Shown here: positions 49,561-61,731 of the stretch, piece after piece
Layout of the letters: every line of letters begins with the position of its first letter
Numbering within the stretch: the stretch's first letter is position 1
Assembly: GCA_038025085.1 (NCBI GenBank)
Contig: CM076154.1
Location: forward strand, 25,658,501 to 25,722,500
Source: Tetragonia tetragonoides
Taxonomy: Eukaryota > Streptophyta > Magnoliopsida > Caryophyllales > Aizoaceae
DNA length: 64,000 bases
Direction of reading: 5' to 3'
The notes under the pieces: model-generated
The model's database searches: none
The model's input: the letters and a program-made list of their open reading frames with translations, nothing else
What the model was told of the DNA's origin: nothing
Made by a program: the position numbers and the translations under genes

Positions 49561-49605
49561 TGAATGCATATACGCGTTTTAAAACCTCATACCACTAGGG
49601 TGAAA

Positions 49606-51383
49606 GGGGGTCAAATCTCTTTCCCCCTACTCGTAGAAGCTTTTAAAACGCGTAAATGCATTCAAAAGCTTGAGTTGATGCTTGTTTGTACTTTAAAACA
49701 ATCTTCATGTAGTTTGATACTCAAATGAATCCAAACAAAGTATTTGGATCATTTCTTTTAATATACAACACAAAAGAACTCAAATCTCTTTCACCCTACT
49801 CGTAAGACCTGTTAATTCGAGCATTGTTGATTCAATTAAAACTCAAGTTGAACTATGTTTGTACATTTAAACATCCTAGGTGTAGTTTCACACTCAAATG
49901 AATGCAAACAAAACATTTGGGTGCTTTCTCTTAATGAACAACATAAAAGAACTCAAGCTCTTTCACCCTAGTCGTAAGAGCTGTTAAAACGCGTAAATGC
50001 ATTCAAAAGGTGGAGTTAAAGCTTGTTTGTACTTGTAAACATCCTTGGTGTAGTTTCTCACTCAAATGAATGCAAACAAAACATTTGGGTGCTTTCTCTT
50101 AATATACAACACAAAAGACCTCAATCTCTTTCACCCTAGATGTAAGAGCTGTTAAAACGCGTAAATGTATTCAAAAGGTGGAGTTAAAGCTTGTTTGTAC
50201 TTCTAAACATCTTTGGTGTAGTTTCTCACTCAAATGAATGCAAACAAAGCGTAAATGCATTCAAAAGGTGGAGTTAAAGCTTGTTTGTACTTGTAAACAT
50301 CCTTGGTGTAGTTTCTCACTCAAATGAATGCAAACAATGCATTTGGGTGATATATCTTAATATACAACACAAAAGACCTCAATCTCTTTCACCCTAATCG
50401 TAAGAGCTGTTAAAACGCGTCAATGCATTCAAAAGGTGGAGTTAAAGCATGTTTGTACTTGTAAACATCCTTGGTGTAGTTTCTCACTCAAATGAATGCA
50501 AAGAAAGCATTTGGGTGCTTTCTCTTAATATACAATACAAAAGACCTCAATCTCTTTCACACTAGTCATATGAGCTTTTAAAACGTGTAAATGCATTCAA
50601 AAGCTTGAGTTGAAGCTTGTTTGTACTTGTAAACATCATTGGTTAAGTTTCTCACTCAAATGAATGCAAACAAAGCTTTTGGGTGCGTTCTCTTTAAATA
50701 CAACACAAAAGAACTCAATCTCTTTCACCCTTGTAGTATGAGCTTTTAAAACGCTTAAATGCATTCAAAAGCTTGAGTTCAAGCTTGTTTGTAGTTGTAA
50801 ACATCCTTGGGGTAGTTTCACACTCAAATGAATGTAAACAAAGCATTTGCGAGCTTTTGCTTAATATACAACACAAAAGAACTCAATCTCTTTTCGCTTA
50901 GTGGTAAGAGCTGTTAAAACGCGTAAATGCATTCAAAAGCTTGAGTTGAAACTTGTTTGTACTTGTAAACATCCTTGGTGTAGTTTCTCACTCAAATGAA
51001 TGCAAACAAACCATTTGGTGATTTCTCTTAATATACAACACAAAAGAACTCAATCTGTTTCACCCTAGTTGTAAGAGCAGTTAAAATGCGTAAAATGCAT
51101 TCAAATGGTGGAGTTAAAGCTTATTTCTGCTTGTAAACATCCTTTGTATAGTTTCTCACTCAAATGAACGCAAACAAAGCATTTGGGTGCTTTCTCTTAA
51201 TTTACAACACAAAAGAACTCAATCTCTTTCACCCTAGTTGTAAGAAATGTTAGAACGCGTAAATGCATTCAAAAGCTTGAGTTAAAGCTTGTTTGTACTT
51301 GTAAACATCCTTGGTGTAGTTTCTCACTCAAATGAATGCAAACAAACCATTTGGGTGATTTATCTTAATATACAACACAAATG
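49606..51383 (-). repeat. Satellite block, minus orientation
   Basis: About ten monomers. A 90-bp truncated monomer with the AAAGCGTAAATGC joint lies at 50241-50262 (reverse copy of the 4277 and 55942 joints). A CTCGCAAATG-type cassette lies near 50675-50920. The first 400 bp carry diverged monomers (CGAGCATTGTTGATTC near 49818). Confidence 0.92.
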
Positions 51384-53725
51384 CTTTTGAATGCATTTAC
51401 GCGTTTTAAAAGCTCATATGACTAGGGTGAAAAAGATTGGGTTCTTTTGTGCTGTATATTAAGAGAAAGCATCCAAATACTTTGTTTGGATTCATTTGAG
51501 TGTGAAACTACACCTGGGATGTTTACAAGTACAAACAAGCTTCAACTCCACCTTTTGAATGCATTTACGAATTTTAGCAGCTCTTACAACTAGGGTGAAA
51601 GAGCTTGAGTTCTTTTGTGTTGTTCATTAAGAGAAAGCACCCAAATGTTTTGTTTGCATTCATTTGAGGGAGAAACTACACCAAGGATGTTTACAAGTAG
51701 AAAATAGCTTTAACTCCACCTTTTGAATGCATTTACGCGTTTTAACAGCTCTTACATTCAGGGTGAAAGAGATTGAGTTTTTTTGTGTTGTCTATTAAGA
51801 GAAAGCACCCAAATGCTTTGTTTGCATTCATTTGAGTGAGAAACTACACCAAGGATGTTTACAAGTACAAACAAGCTTTAACTCAACCTTTTGAATGCAT
51901 TTTCGTATTTTAACAGCTCTTACAACTAGGGTGAAAGAGATTGAGTTCTCTTGTGTTGTATATTAAGAGAAATCACATAAATGCTTTGTTTGCATTCATT
52001 TGAGGGTGAAACTACACCAAGGATGTTTACAACTACTACGAAGCTTGAACTCAAGCTTTTGAATGCACTTAAGCGTTTTAAAAGCTCATACGACAAGGGT
52101 GAAAGAGATTGAGTTATTTTGTGTTGTATATTAAGAGAACGCACCCAAATGTTTTCTTTGCATTCATGTGAGTGAGAAACTACACCAAAGATGTTTACAA
52201 GTAGAAACAAGCTTAAACTCAAGCTTTTGAATGCATTTACGTGTTTTAAAAGCTCATAGGACTAGGGTGAAAGAGATTGAGTTCTTTTGTGTTGTATATT
52301 AAAAGAAAGCACCCAAATGCTTTGTTTGCATTCATTTGAGGGAGAAACTACACCAAGGATGTTTACAAGTACAAACAAGCTTCAACTCAAGCCTTTGAAA
52401 GCATTTACGCGTTTTAAAAGCTCATATGACTAGGGTGAAAGAGATTGAGGTCTTTTGTGTTGTATATTAAGAGAAAGCACCCAAATCTTTGTTTGCATTC
52501 ATTTGAGGGAGAAACTACACCAAGGATGTTTACAAGTACAAACAAGCTTCAACTCAATCTTTTGAAAGCATTTATGCGTTTTAAAACCTCATACGACTAG
52601 GGTGAAACAGATTGAGTTCTTTTCTGTTGTATATTAAGAGAAAGCACCCAAATGCTTTGTTTGCATTCATTTGAGTGAGAAACTACACCAAGGATGTTTA
52701 TAAGTACAAACAAGCTTCAACTCAAGCTTGAAATAACATTTACGCGTTTTAAAACCTCATACGACTATGGTGAAAGAGATTGAGGTCTTTTGTGTTGTAT
52801 ATTAAGAGAAAGCACCCAAATGCTTTATTTGCATTCATTTGAGTGAGAAACTACACCAAGGATGTTTACGAGTACAAACAAGCTTTAACTCCACCTTTTG
52901 AATGCATTTACGCGTTTTAACAGCTTTTACATCTAGGGTGAAAGAGATTGAGTTCTTTGGTGTTGTATATTAAGAGAAAGCACCCAAATGATTTGTTTGC
53001 ATTCATTTGAGTGAGAAACTACACCAAGGATGTTTACAAGTACAAACAAGCTTTAACTCAACCTTTTGAATGCATTTACGCATTTTAACAAACTACACCA
53101 AGGATGTTTACAAGTACAAACAAGTTTCAACTCAATCTTTTGAATGCATTTACGCGTTTTAACAGCTGTTACGACTTGGCGAAAAGAGATTGAGTTCTTT
53201 TGTGTTATATATTGAGCTCGCAAATGCTTTGTTTACATTCATTTGAGTGTGAAACTACCCCAAGGATGTTTACAACTACAAACAAGCGTGAACTCAAGCT
53301 TTTGAATGCATTTAAGCGTTTTAAAAGCTCATACGACAAAGGTGAAAGAGAATGAGTTCTTTTGTGTTGTATTTTAAGAGAAAGCAACCAAAAGCTTTGT
53401 TTGCATTCATTTCAGTGAGAAACTACACCAAGAATGTTTACAAGTACAAACAAGCTTCAACTCAAGCTTTTGAATGTATTTACGCGTTTTAAAAGCTCAT
53501 ATGACTAGGGTGAAAAAGATTTAGTTCTTTTGTGTTGTATATTAAGAGAAAGCACCCAAATGCTTTGTTTGCATTCATTTGAGTGAGAAACTACACCAAG
53601 AATGTTTACAATTACAAACAAGCTTCAACTCAAGCTTTTGAATGCATTTACATGGAGTGAGAAACTACACCAAGGATGTTTACAAGTACAAACAAGCTTC
53701 AACTCAAAATTTTGAATGTATTCAC
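51384..53725 (+). repeat. Satellite block, plus orientation
   Basis: About 14 monomers head to tail, with a truncated monomer near 53085-53100 and a CTCGCAAATG cassette with a deletion near 53170-53380. It ends at the TTCACAAT junction (53705-53740). Confidence 0.92.
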
Positions 53726-53980
53726 AATCAAATGAATGCAAATAAAGCATTTGTGTGCTTTCTCTTAATATACAACAGAAAAGAACTCAATCTCTTTCAC
53801 CCTAGTCGCAAGAGCTGTTAAAACGCGTAAATACATTCAAAAGCTTGAGTTGAAGCTTGTTTGTACTTGTAAACATCCTAGGTGCAGTTTCACACTCAAA
53901 TGTGTCCAAACAAAGTATTTGGATGCTTTCTCTTAATGTACAACACAAAAGAACTCAAATCTCTTTCACCCTACTCAAAT
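53726..53980 (-). repeat. Short minus satellite block left of an unknown island
   Basis: About one and a half monomers, ending after TTTCACCCTACTC, where satellite similarity stops abruptly. Confidence 0.88.
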
Positions 53981-54486
53981 ACTTGATATTCTTTCAATTA
54001 CAATGTTTTCTGATATTTTAGATCCGTTTATTGTTGAATTTGATATCGTTTGTAGAATTATAGCCTATTATTAATGCAAATTATATTTTTTCCCTCAAAA
54101 AAAAATACCAGACGACCACATGAATAAGAGAATCCGTACAAAAAACACAAGTACTGAAGTACATCAAATTGGAAACGTTTATTCATTCGCAAGAATCGCA
54201 ACTTAACATTAGAAACGTTTCTATTAACCTATTCCATAAGATCACATCATGTGTGACACTAATTCCACCTTAGAAAGGAAAAAACAGTTGGCATGTTACA
54301 AGGTGGCAATCAAATTCGATATATATATATATATATATTTAATAGTACGTACGACCACATCGCCATGTATGTAATGTTACATAGGTCAGAAACTTTATAC
54401 ACCAAGTGACAGCTTCCAGTACTTTAATTCAGTAATCAATTAAGTCTAAAGAACACAAAAGAAATAATATTTTGTTAATCTTTTGT
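53981..54486. other. Non-satellite island 1, unknown AT-rich DNA
   Basis: About 506 bp without satellite similarity. It shows AT-rich sequence, a poly-A run near 54097, an (AT)n tract, ACGACCACAT twice (54113 and 54348) and GAAACGTTT twice (near 54172 and 54211). No open frame of note, tRNA, LTR end or transposase is seen. It could be a captured intergenic or 3'-flanking fragment of a gene, or an unrecognised non-autonomous element. Satellite resumes at AATACAACACAAAAG. Confidence 0.8.
54319..54338. repeat. (AT)n microsatellite
   Basis: About nine to ten AT dinucleotides in island 1. It is the only simple-sequence tract of note in the window. Confidence 0.9.
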
Positions 54487-54559
54487 AAATACAACACAAA
54501 AGAACTCAATCTCTTTCACCCTAGTCGTATGAGCTTTTAAAACGCGTAATTGCATTCAA

Positions 54560-54690
54560 AAGGTGGAGTTAAAGCTTGTTTGTACTTGTAAACATCCTTG
54601 GTGTAGTTTCTCACTCCAATGAATGCAAGCAACATTCTCATTTGGGTTCTTTTGTGTTGTATTTTCAGAGAAAGCACCAAAAAGCTTTGT
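54560..54690 (+). repeat. CAACATTCTCATTTGGG inversion joint, plus copy 1
   Basis: AATGAATGCAAGCAACATTC then TCATTTGGGTTC is the reverse complement of the joint at 49430-49560, including flanking variants (TTTTCAGAG-type arm on the plus side). Confidence 0.92.
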
Positions 54691-55069
54691 TTGCATTCAT
54701 TTCAGTGGGAAACTACACCAAGGATGTTTACAAGTACAAACAAGCTTCAACTCAAGCTTTTGAATGCATTTACGCGTTTGAAAAGCTCATATTACTAGGG
54801 TGAAAAAGCTTGAGTTATTTTCTGTTGTATATTAAGAGAAATCATCCAAAAGCTTTGTTTGCATTCATTGGAATGAGAAACTCAATCTCTTTTTTGTTTA
54901 CAAGTACAAACAAGCTTCAACTCAAGCTTAAGAGAAAGCACCCAAATGCTTCGTTTGCATTCATTTGAGTGTGAAAATAACCCAAGGATGTTTACAACTA
55001 CAAACAAGCTTGAATATTAAGAGAACGGACCCAAAGGTTTTCTTTACATTCAAAAGCTTGAGTTAAAGC

Positions 55070-55190
55070 TTGTTTGTACTTGTAAACATCCTTGGTGTAG
55101 TTTCTCACTCCAATGAATGCAAGCAACATTCTCATTTGGGTTCTTTTGTGTTGTATTTTCAGAGAAAGCACCAAAAAGCTTTGTTTGCAT
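55070..55190 (+). repeat. CAACATTCTCATTTGGG inversion joint, plus copy 2
   Basis: Same joint and polarity as at 54560, with the shared CACCAAAAAGC variant after it, so these two probably duplicated together. Confidence 0.92.
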
Positions 55191-56430
55191 TCATTGGAGT
55201 GAGAAACTATACCAAAGATGTTTACAAGTACCAACAAGTTTCAACTTAAGTTTTTGAATGCATATACGCGTTTTAAAACGCCATACGACTAGGGTGAAAG
55301 AGATTGAGTTCTTTTGTCTTGTATTTTCTCAGAGAAAGCACCCAAAAGCTTTGTTTGCATTCATTTGAGCGAGAAACTACACCAAGGATATTTACAAGTA
55401 CAAACAAGCTTTAACTCCACCTTTTGATTGCATTTACGCGTTTTAACAGCTCTTACATCTAGGGTGAAAGAGATTGAGTTCTTTTGTGTTGTATATTAAG
55501 AGAAAGCACCCAAATGCTTTGTTTGCATTCATTTAAGGGAGAAACTACACCAAGAATGTTTACAAGTACAAACAAGCTTCAACTCAAGCTTTTGAATGCA
55601 TTTACGCGTTTTAAAAGCTCATATGACTAGGGTGAAAAAGATTGAGTTCTTTTGGGTTGTATTTTAAGAGAAAGCACCCAAATGCTTTGTTTGCATTCAT
55701 TTGAGTGAGAAACTTAACCAAGGATGTTTACAAATACAAACAAGCTTAAACTCAAGCTTTTGAATGTATTTACGCGTTTTAACAGCTCTTACGATTAGGG
55801 TGATAGAGATTAAGGTCTTTTGTGTTGTATATTAAGAGAAAGCAGCCAAATGCTTTGTTTGCATTCATTTGAGTGAGAAACTACACCAAGGATGTTTACA
55901 AGTACAAACAAGCTTTAACTCCACCTTTTGAATGCATTTACGCTTTGTTTGCATTCATTTGAGTGAGAAACTACACTAAAGATGTTTAGAAGTACAAACA
56001 AGCTTTAACTCCACCTTTTGAATACATTTACGCGTTTTAACAGCTCTTACATCTAGGGTGAAAGAGATTGAGGTCTTTTGTGTTGTATATTAAGAGAAAG
56101 CACCCAATTGCTTTCTTTGCATTCATTTGAGTGTGAAACTACACCAAGGATGTTTACAAGTACAAGCAAGCATTAACTCAACCTTTTGAATGCATTTACG
56201 CATTTTAACAACTCTTACAACTAGGGTGAAAGAGATTGAGTTCTTTTGTGTTGTATATTAAGAGAAATCACACAAATGCTTTGTTTGCATTCATTTGAGT
56301 GTGAAACTACACCAAGGATGTTAACAAGCACAAACAAGCTTCAACTCAAATTTTGAATGTATTTACGCGTTTTAACAACTCTTACGACTAGGGTGAAAGA
56401 GTTGAGGTCTTTTGTGTTGTATATTAAGAA

Positions 56431-56510
56431 TGCATTCTTTGAGTTCAAAACTTGATAAACTACACCTTTGTATGAGCTTTTAAATGTATTCATTTCAGGA
56501 AGTTTAAAAG
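56431..56510 (+). repeat. Scrambled patch with CTTGATAAACTACACC joint
   Basis: TTCAAAACTTGATAAAC plus TACACCTTTGTA (56444-56472) is a non-monomer chain. Its reverse complement occurs at 63715-63743. The rest of the patch mixes short satellite pieces of both orientations. Confidence 0.8.
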
Positions 56511-59500
56511 TACAAACAAAGCATTGGGGTGCTTTCTCTTAATATACAACACAAAAGACCTCAATCTCTTTCACCCTAGTCGTATGAGGTTTTAAAACGC
56601 GTAAATGCTTTCAAAAGCTTGAGTTGAAGCTTGTTTGTACTTGTTAACATCCTTGGTGTAGTTTCTCCCTCAAATGAATGCAAACAAAGCATTTGGGTGC
56701 TTTCTCTGAAAATACAACACAAAAGAACTCAATCTCTTTCACCCTAGATGTAAGAGCTGTTAAAACGCGTAAATGCATTTAAAAGGTGGAGTTAAAGCTT
56801 GTTTGTACTTGTAAACATCCTTGGTGTAGTTTCTCACTCAAATTAATGCAAAGAAAGCATTTGGGTGCTTTCTCTTAATATACAACACAAAAGACCTCAA
56901 TCTCTTTCACCCTAGTTGTAAGAGCTGTTAAAATGCGTAAATGTATTCAAAAGGTTGAGTTAAAGCTTGTTTGTACTTGTATACATCCTTGGTGTGGTTT
57001 CTCACTCAAATGAATGCAAAGAAAACATTTGGGCGCGTTCTATTAATATACAACACAAAAGAACTCAATCTCTTTCACCCTTGTCGTATGAGCTTTTAAA
57101 ACTCTTAAATGCATTCAAAAGCTTGAGTTCAAGCTTGTTTGTAGTTGTAAACATCCTTGGGGTAGTTTGACACTCAAATGAATGCAAAGAAAGCATTTGG
57201 GTGCTTTCTTTGAAAATACAACACAAAAGAACTCAATCTCTTTCACCCTACTCGTAAGAGCTGTTAAAACGCGTAAATACATTCAAAAGCTTGAGTTGAA
57301 GCTGGTTTGTACTTGTAAACATCCTTGGTTAAGTTTCTCACTCAAATGAATGCAAACAAAACATTTGCACTTGTAATCAAGCTTTTACTCCACCTTTTGA
57401 ATGCAAACAAAGCTTTTGGGTGCTTTCTCTGAAAATACAACACAAAAGAACTCAATCTCTTTCACCCTAGATGTAAGAGCTGTTAAAACGCGTAAATGCA
57501 TTCAAAAGGTGGAGTTAAAGCTTGTTTGTACTTGTAAACATCCTTGGTGTAGTTTCTCACTCAAATGAATGCAATCAAAGCATTTGGGGGCTTTCTCTTA
57601 ATATACAACACAAAAGACCTCAATCTCTTTCACCCTAGTCATAAGAACTTTTAAAACGCGTAAATGCATTCAAAAGGTGGAGTCAAAGCTTGTTTGTACT
57701 TGTAAACATTCTTGGTGTAGTTTCTCACTGAAATGAATGCAAACAAAGATTTTGGCTGCTTTCTCTTAAAATACAAAACAAAAGAGCTCAATCTCTTTCA
57801 CCCTAGTTGTAAGAGCCGTTAAAATGCGTAAATGCATTCAAAAGGGGGAGTTAAAACTTGTTTGTGCTTGTAAACATCGTTGGTGTAGTTTCTCACTCAA
57901 ATGAATGCAAACAAAGCATTTGGGTGCTTTCTCTTAATATAGAACACAAAAGACCTCAATCTCTTTCACCCTAGTCATATGAGGTTTTAAAACGCGTAAA
58001 TACATTAAAAAGCTTGAGTTGAAGCTTGTTTGTACTTGTAAACATCCTTGGTGTAGTTTCTCACTCCAATGAATGCAAACAAAGCGTTTGGGTGCTTTCT
58101 CTGAAAATACAACACAAGTACTTGTAAACACCCAAACTGTTTAAAACGCGTATATGCATTCAAAACGCGTAAATGCACCCAAACACTAGATGTAAGAGCT
58201 GTTAAAACGCGTAAATGCATTCAAAAGGTGGACTTAAAGCTTGTTTGTGCTTTTAAACATCCTTGGTGTAGTTTCTCACTCAAATGAATGCAAACAAAGC
58301 ATTTGGGTGCTTTCTCTTAATATACAACACAAAAGACCTCAATCTCTTTCACCCTAATCGTAAGAGCTGTTACAACGCGTAAATACAATCAAAAGCTTGA
58401 GTTGAATCTTGTTTGTACTTCTAAACATCCTTGGTATAGTTTCTCCCTCAAATGAATGCAAACAAAGCATTTGTGTGATTTAAAGCATGTAAATGTATGT
58501 AAACATCCAAAAGCTTTGTGTACAAACAACCTTTGTTTGCATTCATTTGAGTGAGAAACAAAACTACTATTGATTTAAAGCTTGTTTGTACTTGTAAACA
58601 TCCTTGGTGTAGTTTCTCACTCCAATGAATGCAACCAAAAGCTTGTTTGTACTTGTAAACATCCTTGGTGTTGTTTCTCACTCAAATGAATGCAATCAAA
58701 GCATTTGGGGGCTTTCTCTTAATATACAACACAAAAGACCTCAATCTCTTTCACCCTAGTCATATAAGCTTTTAAAACGCGTAAATGCATTCAAAAGCTT
58801 GAGTTGAAGCTTGTTTGTACCTGTAAAAATTCTTGGTGTAGTTTCTCACTGAAATGAATGCAAACAAAACTTTTGGTTGCTTTCTCTTAAAATACAACAC
58901 AAAAGAACTCAATCTTTTTCACCCTAGTCATATGAGCTTTTGAAACGCGTTAATACATTCAAAAGCTTGAGTTGAAGCTTGTTTGTGCTTGTAAACATCT
59001 TTGGTGTAGTTTCTCACTCATATGAATGCAAAGAAAACATTTGGGTGCGTTCTCTTAATATACAACACAAAAGAATTCAATCTCTTTCACCCTTGTCGTA
59101 TGAGCTTATGCATTCAAAAGCTTGAGTTCAAGCTTGTTTGTAGTTGTAAACATCCTTGGGGTAGTTTCACACTCAAATGAATGAAAACAAAGCATTTGCG
59201 AGCTTTTTCTTTAATATACAACACAAAAGAACTCACTCTCTTTTCGCCTTGTCGTGAGAGCTGTTAAAACGCGTAAATGCATTCAAAAGCTTGAGTTGAA
59301 ACTTGTTTGTACTTGTAAACATCCTTGGTGTAGTTTCTCACACAAATGAATGCAAACAAACCATTTGGGTGATTTCTCTTAATATACAACACAAAAGAAC
59401 TCAATCTCTTTCACCCTAGTTGTAAGAGCTGTTAAAATGAGTAAATGCATTCAAAAGGTGGAGTAAAAGCTTGTTTGTGCTTGTAAACATCCTTGGTGTA

Positions 59501-59585
59501 GTTTCTCACTCAAATGAATGCAAACAAAGCATTTGGGTGCTTTCTCTTAATATACAACACAAAAGACCTCAATCTCTTTCACCCA
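56511..59585 (-). repeat. Satellite block, mainly minus, with scrambled monomers
   Basis: About 17 minus monomers. Scrambled pieces occur near 57365-57410, 58108-58195 (inverted partner at 59693-59815) and 58480-58580. Truncated CTCGCAAATG-type cassettes lie near 57080-57180 and 59035-59260. No gene is seen. Confidence 0.9.
58078..58200 (-). repeat. Scrambled unit, copy in minus polarity
   Basis: AAGTACTTGTAAACACCC and AAACTGTTTAAAACGCG, followed by a doubled AAAACGCGTA (58142 and 58163), form an abnormal monomer. Its reverse complement, with few differences, lies at 59690-59815, 1.5 kb to the right. Confidence 0.92.
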
Positions 59586-61365
59586 AAAGATTTGTTTGCA
59601 TTCATTTGAGTGAGAAACTACACCAAGGATGTTTACAAGTACAAACAAGCTTTAACTCCACCTTTTGAATGCATTTACGCGTTTTAACAACTCTTACATC
59701 TAGGGTTTGGGTGCATTTACGCGTTTTGAATGCATATAAGCTTTTTAAACAGTTTGGGTGTTTACAAGTACTTGTGTTGTATTTTCAGAGAAAGCACCCA
59801 AAAGCTTGAGTTCAATAGATACAACACTCAAGTATACGCGTATATGCATTCAAAAGGTGGAGTTAAAGCATGTTTGTACTTGTAAACATCCTTGGTGTAG
59901 TTTGTGTTGTATATTAAGAGAAAGCACCCAAATGCTTTGTTTGCATTCATTTGAGTGTGAAACTACCCCAAGGATGTTTACAACTACAAACAAGTTTGAA
60001 CTCAAGCTTTTGAATGCATTTAAGCGTTTTAAAAGCTCATACGACGAGGGTGAAAGAGATTGAGTTCTTTTGTGTTGTATAGTAAGAGAAAGCACCCAAA
60101 TGCTTTGTTTGCATTCATTTGAGTGAGAAACTACACGAAGGATGTTTACAAGTACAAACAAGCTTTAACTCGACCTTTTGAATGCATTTACGCGTTTTAA
60201 CAGCTCTTACATCTAGGGTGAAAGAGATTGATGTCTTTTGTGTTGTATATTAAGAGAAAGCACCAAAATGCTTTGTTGGCATTCATTTGAGTGAGAAACT
60301 ACACCAAGGATGTTTACAAGTACAAACAAGCTTCAACTCCACCTTTTGAATGCATTTACGCATTTTACCAGCTCTTACAACTAAAGTGAAAGAGATTGAG
60401 TTCTTTTGTGCTGTATATGAAGAGAAAGCACGCAAATGCTTTGTTTGCATTCATTTGAGTGAGAAACTACACCAAGGATGTTTACAAGCACAAACAAGCT
60501 TTAACTCCACCTTTTGAATGTATTTACGCAAATTAACAGCTCTTACAACTAGGGTGAAAGAGATTGAGTTGTTTTGTGTTGTATACTAAGAGAAATAACC
60601 CAAATGGTTTCTTTGCATTCATTTGAGTGAGAAACTACACCAAGGATGGTTACAAGTACAAAGAAGTTTCAACTCAAGCTTTTGAATGCATTTACGCGTT
60701 TTAACAGCTCTTACGACTAGGCGAAAAGAGATTGAGTTCTTTTTTGTTGTATATTAAGAAAAAGCTCGTAAATGCTTTGTTTACATTCATTTGAGTGTGA
60801 AACTACCCCATGGATGTTTACAACTACAAACAAGCTTGAACTCAAGCTTTTGAATGCATTTAAGCGTTTTAAAAGCTCATACGACAAGGGTGAAAGAGAT
60901 TGAGTTCTTTTGTGTTGTATTTTAAGAGAACGCACCCAAATGCTTTGTTTGCATTCATTTGAGTAAGAAACTTAACCAAGGATGTTTACAAGTACAAACA
61001 AGCGTCAACTCAAGCATTTGAATTCATTTACGCGTTTTAAAAGCTCATATGACTAGGGTGAAAGAGATTGAGGTCTTTTGTGTTGCATATTAAGAGAAAG
61101 CACCCAAATGCTTTGTTTGCATTCATTTAAGTGAGAAACTACACCAAGGATGTTTAGAAGTACAAACAAGCTTTAACTCCAGCTTTTGAATACATTTGCG
61201 CGTTTTAACAACTCTTACATCTTGGGTGAAAGAGATTGAGTTCTTTTGTGTTGTATTTTCTGAGAAAGCACCCAAAAGCTTTGTTTGCATTCATTGGAGT
61301 GAGAAACTACACCAAGGATGTTTACAAGTACAAACAAGCTTCAACTCAAAATTTTGAATGTATTC
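59586..61365 (+). repeat. Satellite block, mainly plus
   Basis: Plus monomers including the inverted partner of the scrambled unit (59690-59815) and a short minus piece at 59830-59905. The block is regular from 59906. A CTCGCAAATG-type cassette lies at about 60715-60940. It ends at the TTCACAAT junction (61347-61380). Confidence 0.92.
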
Positions 61366-61731
61366 ACAATCAAATGAATGCAAATAAAGCATTTGTGTGC
61401 TTTCTCTTAATATACAAAGAAAAGAACTCAATCTCTTTCACCCTAGTCGTAAGAGCTGTTAAAACGCGTAAATACATTCAAAAGCTTGAGTTGAAGCTTG
61501 TATGTACTTGTAAACATCCTTGGTGTATTTTCACACTCAAATGAATGCAAACAAAGTATTTGGATGCATTCTCTTAATATACAACACAAAAGAACTCAAA
61601 TCTCTTTCACCCTACTCGTATGAGCTTTCAAAACGCGTAAATGCATTCAAAAGCTTGAGTTGAAGCTTGTTTATACTTGTAAAAAGATTGAGGTCTTTTG
61701 TGTTGTATGAGCTGTTAAAACGCGTTTTAAA
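61366..61731 (-). repeat. Minus satellite block left of island 2
   Basis: About two monomers, ending in a scrambled piece (plus fragment AGATTGAGGTCTTTTGTG at 61684) and AAAACGCGTTTTAAAACC, after which satellite similarity stops. Confidence 0.85.

Larger units (their letters stand above)
46876..49605. repeat. Satellite, mainly plus, with short flips
   Basis: Begins with the CCTAGTCGTGTTTTAACACC joint (46894, copy 2). It then runs plus to about 48165 (ending in a partial 110-bp module at 48081-48175), minus to 48375, plus to 48470, minus to 48680, plus to 49325, minus to 49480 and plus to 49605. A 54-bp direct duplication lies at 48831-48912. The chimeric joint shared with 14963 lies at 49129-49178. 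Confidence 0.87.
54487..56510. repeat. Satellite, mainly plus, with two inversion joints
   Basis: Minus to about 54640, plus to about 55020, a minus piece to about 55130, then plus to about 56430, and a scrambled patch to 56510. The two minus-to-plus flips (54620 and 55110) are the same CAACATTCTCATTTGGG joint, only about 490 bp apart. A 90-bp truncated monomer starts at 55852. Confidence 0.88.

Noticed and set aside
59850..60161. Open frames of 60-103 codons repeated across the window, with recurring peptides such as LVNILGVVSHSNECKQ and GVRNYTKDVYKYKQAS
   Set aside because: They are translations of the satellite. The monomer is 168 bp, a multiple of three, so a frame keeps register over several copies and the same peptides recur. 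They occur on both strands, begin at arbitrary ATGs and show no codon bias or domain.
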